Shown piece by piece: positions 53,202 through 57,330 of a stretch of DNA of 57,330 nucleotides. The stretch's first letter is position 1; each line of letters begins with the position of its first letter. Both the position numbers and the translations under genes were made by a program. The stretch is from a virus. Location of the stretch: positions 1-57,330 of IMG/VR virus record IMGVR_UViG_3300022926_000015. One strand, written 5' to 3'. The notes under the pieces are model-generated. The model was not told the DNA's origin and did not search any database. It was given only the letters and a program-made list of their open reading frames with translations.

Positions 53202-54008
53202 ATGGCATCATACAACCTTAAATTTAACAAAGATGACAGTGTTGTTAGACATTTAGTCGTTGGCCTTTTAGCTGATTTAAATAATAAGCTAAGTTTTTAT
53301 CGACAAGTTTCTAATGATCAGAGAGTTGAGGTTGACGTTCCGTTTTACTATTCAGTAACTGGAGATGAAAATTTCTTAAGAGATAACTTTCTTTTTTCTA
53401 CAGCACTTGGTGTAAATTGCGTACCTGATGGAGAAAAGGCAGATGGTAATTATGACCAAGTTCCAAGAGGTGTTGTAAATATAACATCACTTAACGTAGA
53501 TCCTTCTAGGTTGGTAAATAAAAGAAATCTTGGACAATACGCAGTTTTAGATAAAGATGGTATAATGCAAAGCTATGTAGCAGAATTCAGTATGGTTCCA
53601 ATTACTATCGGAATTGATGTTGCTATTACACTATCTAGCCAACTAGATTTATTTAAAGTTACGGAAGCAATCATTAAAAAAATGTATCGAGCAAACTATT
53701 ATAATGTAGAAGTCGGACATTTAGAAGAAGGAGTATATAGAATATCCTCAGAATATGCAGTTCCTGATGATTATTCAATGGAAAGGCCAGTTGAATTTGG
53801 ATTTGGAGAAAAAGAAGACTTTAAGGTAACTTTTTCTCTTGAAATTAATTCATTTATTCCATCGTTTGATTTTTCAACGGCAAGACATGCTGGAAATAGA
53901 ATGGTTGAAATAGGAAGCTTTACAAACGACCCTACCGAAGAATCAACATCACCGATACTTGGAGATAACTATAAGGTGATAGGAAGAGAGCTACCTTTTA
54001 GTGAATAA
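53202..54008 (+). CDS. 15: gp15-like tail completion/sheath stabiliser protein
   Basis: 268 residues (T4 gp15: 272). Three blocks line up by eye with T4 gp15: VVGLLADLNNKLSFYRQVSN followed by VEVDVPFYYS, then VPRGVVNITSLNVDPSRLVN, then SMVPITIGIDVAITLSSQLD leading to LFKVTEAIIKKMY. gp15 caps the tail tube and sheath and connects tail to head. The acidic C-terminal tail is shorter than in T4. Confidence 0.65.
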   Translation: MASYNLKFNKDDSVVRHLVVGLLADLNNKLSFYRQVSNDQRVEVDVPFYYSVTGDENFLRDNFLFSTALGVNCVPDGEKADGNYDQVPRGVVNITSLNVDPSRLVNKRNLGQYAVLDKDGIMQSYVAEFSMVPITIGIDVAITLSSQLDLFKVTEAIIKKMYRANYYNVEVGHLEEGVYRISSEYAVPDDYSMERPVEFGFGEKEDFKVTFSLEINSFIPSFDFSTARHAGNRMVEIGSFTNDPTEESTSPILGDNYKVIGRELPFSE

Positions 54009-54016
54009 ATAAATGA

Positions 54017-54023
54017 TATATAA
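54017..54023 (+). promoter_or_regulatory. Candidate late promoter element TATATAA
   Basis: TATATAA ends 19 nt before the ATG at 54043. It supports that ATG as the true start, since an upstream ATG at 54013 would put the element inside the coding region. Confidence 0.4.
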
Positions 54024-54042
54024 AGAAAATCAAAATAAAAAG

Positions 54043-55251
54043 ATGGCAACAGTTAAAAAAAATATATTGACAGCATGCTTTAACGTTAGTGAAGAGTCAA
54101 AAGTTGTCTATTCTGCTGGTAAATACTTTGAGATTAACGAATCCAATGTAAAGATAATTCCAACTACTGGGATACTTGAAGAGTTAGAATACGCACTTAA
54201 AAACTTTAATGTTAGTGAAAATGGCATGTCCTTTTATTATGACTTAAATTCAAAGTCAATTAAAAGAGTAGTTGAAGGAGTGACTACTAAAGAATTTCAA
54301 ATTGAACAAATTAATAAGTCGGTAGATGCTTTTAATAAAATCGAAGATTTAAATGAAAAACTTGGTGAATTAGAAACACTAAGAAAAAGTCATAAATTAG
54401 CAGGTAACGAAGTTGCTGTAAACGAAGCAATGGTACTAGTTTCTGATATTAAGTCAAACATTGCGACATTAAAAGAATCGGCAAGAACAATTGTATATTC
54501 ATACAATGCTAAAGAAAACCAAGTATATGTAAATAATAGAAAGGTATCTCCAGATTCTCTAGCTGAAAATATGTTTGCATCAGGTCTAATTAATTATTCG
54601 GATAAAACAATTTTAAATATTTTTGAAAACGTTGTAAAACACTTTAATAAATTTGCAGTTGCTGAAAGTCTAGTAGAAATCGTAGATGGCACAACGACAA
54701 CATCAGTAATTAGACATAACTCAAATGCAATTGTATTTAAAAATAATACTGCAAATAAAATTACTGAATTTAACAGCTTTTCAGCTCTTAAAACCATTGA
54801 ATATTTAGAAGAAAAAACAGGTGAAGACGTATCTTTTATGTTTAATGATATTTTAGAGGCAAAATCAAAATTGCAAGAAAAAATTGATTCTAAAATAGAA
54901 GAGACTAGAGAATTAATTTCATTCTTAAAAGACCAAAGAAATATTCTAGCAGATGCTAATAAAAATATTCCGGAAATTAAAGAAGCTGATAACTTAATTA
55001 GAACAGAAATATCTAATTTTGAGCAAGTTATTTCTATTCTAAAAGAAGATGAATTAACCAGAAACGATGGATTTACTAACGCATCCTTAGCAATGGAATA
55101 TGACGGCCACGCTAAAGGCACTGATGTTAAGGTAGATGCATTGGATTATACAACTGCTGGAAAAGACGACATGATTACTGTTGTAATTGATGATAAGCCA
55201 GTAAAGGTAATGAAAAGACACGTAAATATTGAAGCTTCTGAAACTGTTTAG
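54043..55251 (+). CDS. Unknown coiled-coil protein, possible head-related
   Basis: 402 residues from MATVKKNILTACF; an ATG 30 nt upstream adds MIYKENQNKK and is less likely because a promoter-like element falls there. Two coiled-coil stretches (about residues 85-130 and 280-345) flank a mixed domain. The C-terminus holds a compact beta segment (DDMITVVIDDKPVKVMKRHV). No enzymatic motif. Its place before gp55 and head genes suggests a core, scaffold or completion role, unproven. Confidence 0.5.
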   Translation: MATVKKNILTACFNVSEESKVVYSAGKYFEINESNVKIIPTTGILEELEYALKNFNVSENGMSFYYDLNSKSIKRVVEGVTTKEFQIEQINKSVDAFNKIEDLNEKLGELETLRKSHKLAGNEVAVNEAMVLVSDIKSNIATLKESARTIVYSYNAKENQVYVNNRKVSPDSLAENMFASGLINYSDKTILNIFENVVKHFNKFAVAESLVEIVDGTTTTSVIRHNSNAIVFKNNTANKITEFNSFSALKTIEYLEEKTGEDVSFMFNDILEAKSKLQEKIDSKIEETRELISFLKDQRNILADANKNIPEIKEADNLIRTEISNFEQVISILKEDELTRNDGFTNASLAMEYDGHAKGTDVKVDALDYTTAGKDDMITVVIDDKPVKVMKRHVNIEASETV

Positions 55252-55277
55252 TATATCTAGAAGTTTATAAATCTATT

Positions 55278-55310
55278 AAAGGGCTAATTGGAAACAATTG
55301 GCCCTTTTTT
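55278..55310 (+). terminator. Strong intrinsic terminator with GAAA tetraloop
   Basis: AAAGGGCTAATTG (55278-55290) pairs over 13 bp with CAATTGGCCCTTT (55295-55307; one G-U pair) around a GAAA loop, followed by T to 55310. A very stable terminator between the coiled-coil gene and gene 55. Confidence 0.92.
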
Positions 55311-55339
55311 CATATAATCTAATAAATACTATTTTAGTC

Positions 55340-55714
55340 GTGGCAAGAAAAAAGAATTACCTTAACAATAAAGATCTCTATGACGCAATAGTAGAATCAA
55401 AAGAAAAAGACAAGTTAACACCAACTGCTGAAAAAATGTTAGTAATGTTAGCCGAAAGAGCAATTAGAAAACTTACTTATGTAAATGAGGAAGATAGACA
55501 AGATTGTTTACAATTTGCACTTTTAGATCTACTAAAATATTGGAGAAACTTTAACCCAGAATATAAAAACGCGTTTGCGTATTTTACAGAAATTGCAAAG
55601 CGAGGATATGCTAAAGGATGGAATAAAATTCACCCTAAAAAATATAAATCAACACTAAGCCTTGATCGTTCCGGAGGAACTACAGATGGAGAAGGTGGTT
55701 TATTTAACATCTAA
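55340..55714 (+). CDS. 55: Late transcription sigma factor gp55
   Basis: 124 residues from a GTG; an earlier TTG in frame lies inside the terminator stem and is unlikely to be used. KKNYLNNKDLYDAI matches T4 gp55 (YNYVNNKELLQAI) and NFNPEYKNAFAYFTEIAKRG matches the T4 segment [20 protein letters not shown]. gp55 is a minimal sigma-70 relative that directs host RNA polymerase to the TATAAATA late promoters. T4 gp55 has 185 residues; here the C-terminal part is shorter and ends GGLFNI, perhaps the clamp-binding tail. Confidence 0.85.
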   Translation: MARKKNYLNNKDLYDAIVESKEKDKLTPTAEKMLVMLAERAIRKLTYVNEEDRQDCLQFALLDLLKYWRNFNPEYKNAFAYFTEIAKRGYAKGWNKIHPKKYKSTLSLDRSGGTTDGEGGLFNI

Positions 55715-56187
55715 TGTCAATAAAAAACGTAAGACCTACAAATAATTCAGGGTTCATACAAGGATACTATAATCCAAAATATCCTAAAAAGTATTTAGGC
55801 AAATCTCCTATAATTTACAGATCTTCATGGGAGAGAAAGTTTATGATTTTATGCGATAATAGAGATGATGTAATCGCATGGTCTTCAGAACCTGTTGAAA
55901 TAAAATATTGGTCTACGTTAGATTCTAAAGAAAGAAAATATTATCCTGACTTTTATATGAAAGTTCAAAAAGGAGAAACATATGAAGAGTTTTTAATTGA
56001 AATTAAACCATCAGATCAAATTAAAAAGCCAAAACAGCCCACAAAAAACTCTAAAAAAGCTCTAAAATCTTATAAATTTTTAGCTGAACAGTATGTTATA
56101 AATCGCGATAAATATAAATATGCTAAAAAATGGGCAGAAGATCGAGGTTGGAGATTTATTATCCTGACAGAAAAGTCACTTAAATAA
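55714..56187 (+). CDS. 4: Head completion nuclease gp4
   Basis: 157 residues (T4 gp4: 150). PIIYRSSWERKFM and the region up to VEIKYWSTLD match the gp4 family. The PD-(D/E)xK nuclease core is visible as YYPDFYM (Asp79) and LIEIKP (Glu96, Lys98). In T4, gp4 works with gp50 and gp65 after DNA packaging to prepare the head for tail joining. It overlaps the gene 55 stop by one base. Confidence 0.88.
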   Translation: MSIKNVRPTNNSGFIQGYYNPKYPKKYLGKSPIIYRSSWERKFMILCDNRDDVIAWSSEPVEIKYWSTLDSKERKYYPDFYMKVQKGETYEEFLIEIKPSDQIKKPKQPTKNSKKALKSYKFLAEQYVINRDKYKYAKKWAEDRGWRFIILTEKSLK

Positions 56188-56786
56188 TGGGAGAAATAAA
56201 AAAACAAATTAAAAAACTAACTAAAGATGCTGGTGGAAAGCGCTTAGCGAGGGCTAAAGCAGAGGCTTGGTACACTCTCGGTAAATCTAAGAGAATGGAT
56301 AAAACAGTAACATCAACTGGCCAAAGATTTAGACCTGGAAAAATTTATGTATTTGAGTATAAAACCCCAAAAACACAAGAAAGATTAGAATGGTGGGATG
56401 AAAATCCAGTAGTTCTTGCATTAGACCCATATGAAAAAAATGATGTAGGTATAAATTTAAATTTACTACCAATAAAAGTAAAAGAAGAGCTTCTTGATTT
56501 TGTATATGATAGAATGTCAGGTCAGATAAAGTCACAAACAATTGGAGTCAAGAGTGAGAATGCAATAGCACAGGGTCAAATAGGATTTTCATACCAAGGT
56601 GCAAAATCATTCTTAGAGAGATACGGATATGATTTTGCAATTAGACAATATATCCCAAATTTAAAAAGAAACCAAGCAGTAGTTGCATATGAAAGTTGGT
56701 CAAAAATAGCACTTTGTGATTTCATAGATTTGAATGGAAGCACTCCGGCAAAAATTAGATTTGCTTTCAGAAAACACGCTAGATAA
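56187..56786 (+). CDS. Conserved T4-like phage protein, possibly head/DNA-end protein
   Basis: 199 residues, starting in the stop codon of gene 4. The block RPGKIYVFEYKTPKTQERLE followed by VVLALDPYEKNDVGINLNLL and PIKVKEELLDFVYD matches a family I have seen in many T4-like environmental phages (often LNLHYLP in others). In T4 genes 2, 4 and 53 are adjacent, so a gp2-like DNA-end protector is one possibility; I am not certain of that name. Confidence 0.5.
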   Translation: MGEIKKQIKKLTKDAGGKRLARAKAEAWYTLGKSKRMDKTVTSTGQRFRPGKIYVFEYKTPKTQERLEWWDENPVVLALDPYEKNDVGINLNLLPIKVKEELLDFVYDRMSGQIKSQTIGVKSENAIAQGQIGFSYQGAKSFLERYGYDFAIRQYIPNLKRNQAVVAYESWSKIALCDFIDLNGSTPAKIRFAFRKHAR

Positions 56787-56792
56787 TAAGAA

Positions 56793-56799
56793 TATATAA
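56793..56799 (+). promoter_or_regulatory. Candidate late promoter element TATATAA before portal gene
   Basis: TATATAA ends 25 nt before the portal gene start in a 38-nt intergenic gap. Portal is a late gene in T4, and the element resembles the gp55-dependent core. Confidence 0.4.
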
Positions 56800-56824
56800 C
56801 AAGAGAATATAATAATAACCTACC

Positions 56825-57330
56825 ATGGCAGGATTTAAAGATAGAAATGGCCCGTTAAGCACAGGTAAAAGACCTTTTAGATTATCAGATAGTCTAAAAT
56901 CACTTTCATCGTTTGGTATGAGATACGATGATCTTGTGCTTAGACAATCTCAAGCAATTGGTCCAATGGAGGACCAAATTGGTTACGGGCAAATGAACCC
57001 TCTTGGATGGGACAATGAAGATATTTATGGAGCGTTTGCTGCTCTATCAATGACAGACATTAACCTCAAAAAGAATATTCCATTCTTTGATAAGGATTAT
57101 GAGGGTAAAAGACAAGAGCTTAGAAAGTTTTCATTAAATGATGAAATCGAAGATATTCTAGATATACTATGTGATGAGACTGTAGTATACGATGAAAAGA
57201 ATTTCTTTTGTCAGCCTGAAATAATAGGAATGGATGTTTCTGAAGATGTTGAAAAAGATCTTAATAAGTACTTTAAACAGATTTATCAATACTTTGGATT
57301 TACACAAGATCAATCTGCGTGGTACTATTT
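56825..57330 (+). CDS. 20: Portal protein gp20, N-terminal part (3' partial)
   Basis: 168 codons are visible before the window ends. The segment KRQELRKFSLNDEIEDILDI followed by LCDETVVYDE corresponds to the conserved portal block of T4 gp20 (TRELIDTYRNLM...NAVSEIVSDAIVYED). A variable N-terminal region with Gly and Met precedes it. The portal forms the dodecameric ring through which DNA enters and leaves the capsid and on which the prohead starts. The frame runs off the right edge. Confidence 0.8.
   Translation, partial: MAGFKDRNGPLSTGKRPFRLSDSLKSLSSFGMRYDDLVLRQSQAIGPMEDQIGYGQMNPLGWDNEDIYGAFAALSMTDINLKKNIPFFDKDYEGKRQELRKFSLNDEIEDILDILCDETVVYDEKNFFCQPEIIGMDVSEDVEKDLNKYFKQIYQYFGFTQDQSAWYY

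Noticed and set aside
54594-55121. 175-residue open frame on the minus strand
   Set aside because: Antisense shadow of the coiled-coil gene; biased Ser/Leu/Ile composition and no motif.
55298-55339. Upstream TTG start for gp55
   Set aside because: The codon lies inside the terminator stem, and the extra residues have no counterpart in gp55.

Overview
The window is a 57 kb, AT-rich (about one third GC by eye), densely packed stretch of a T4-like myovirus genome. Every supported gene lies on the + strand, with many 1-17 nt overlaps between neighbours. T4-type landmarks are unmistakable: UvsW, UvsX, gp41 helicase, gp61 primase, gp32 ssDNA-binding protein, gp46/gp47 recombination nuclease, family-B DNA polymerase, NrdA/NrdB, the late sigma factor gp55, head nuclease gp4, gp15-like tail protein and the start of the portal protein gp20. 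Start codons are almost never preceded by a Shine-Dalgarno sequence, only by A-rich leaders. One gene also resembles the membrane-anchored coiled-coil proteins common in phages of Bacteroidota. I therefore infer a Bacteroidota (Flavobacteriia-like, perhaps aquatic) host; this is inference, not proof.

Layout. 1-22.2 kb: baseplate, tail-fibre and tail structural genes (a gp6/J-like C-terminus, a gp7-like protein apparently broken by a one-base frameshift, very large 1213- and 2301-residue structural proteins, a collagen-repeat fibre, a tail-tube-fold protein). 22.3-27.7 kb: a small glycine-zipper protein, a RuvC-like resolvase, a structured leader, then gp32, primase, a UvsY-like protein and UvsW. 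27.8-37.8 kb: an accessory block of proteins that nearly all begin with one short N-terminal signal. 37.9-39.2 kb: a short operon with a methylglyoxal synthase, preceded by a terminator and a 32-bp palindrome. 39.3-45.8 kb: DNA polymerase split into two genes, with nrdB, nrdA, a strongly structured RNA and a probable sliding clamp between the halves. 45.8-51.8 kb: UvsX, gp41, a possible gp33, gp47 and gp46. 51.8-57.3 kb: a signal-tagged AAA+ ATPase, gp15-like protein, an unknown coiled-coil protein, gp55, gp4, an unknown head/tail gene and the 5' part of the portal gene.

The most interesting system is the accessory block. At least nine proteins start with variants of M-K-x-x-x-x-F-E-x-F-[VIL]-[NS]-E, closely matching the capsid-targeting sequence of T4 internal proteins (MKTYQEFIAE, cut after the Glu by the prohead protease). 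One is nearly identical (FTYQEFLNE). The tagged proteins carry enzyme-like features: a covalent nucleotidyltransferase/ligase signature, an HExxH metalloprotease motif, an AAA+ ATPase and a glycine-zipper membrane segment. Several large ones contain repeated I-x-E sites where the same protease could cut them up. Between them lies a fused ligase-like/NMN-adenylyltransferase-like protein with a signal-like sequence at its domain boundary. My inference is that this phage packages a set of enzymes in its capsid and injects them with the DNA.

Replication, recombination and late transcription genes are otherwise arranged as working modules: split polymerase with clamp and nucleotide supply, RecA-like recombinase with helicase, and gp47/gp46. 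No tRNA genes, CRISPR arrays, insertion sequences or homing endonucleases were seen.
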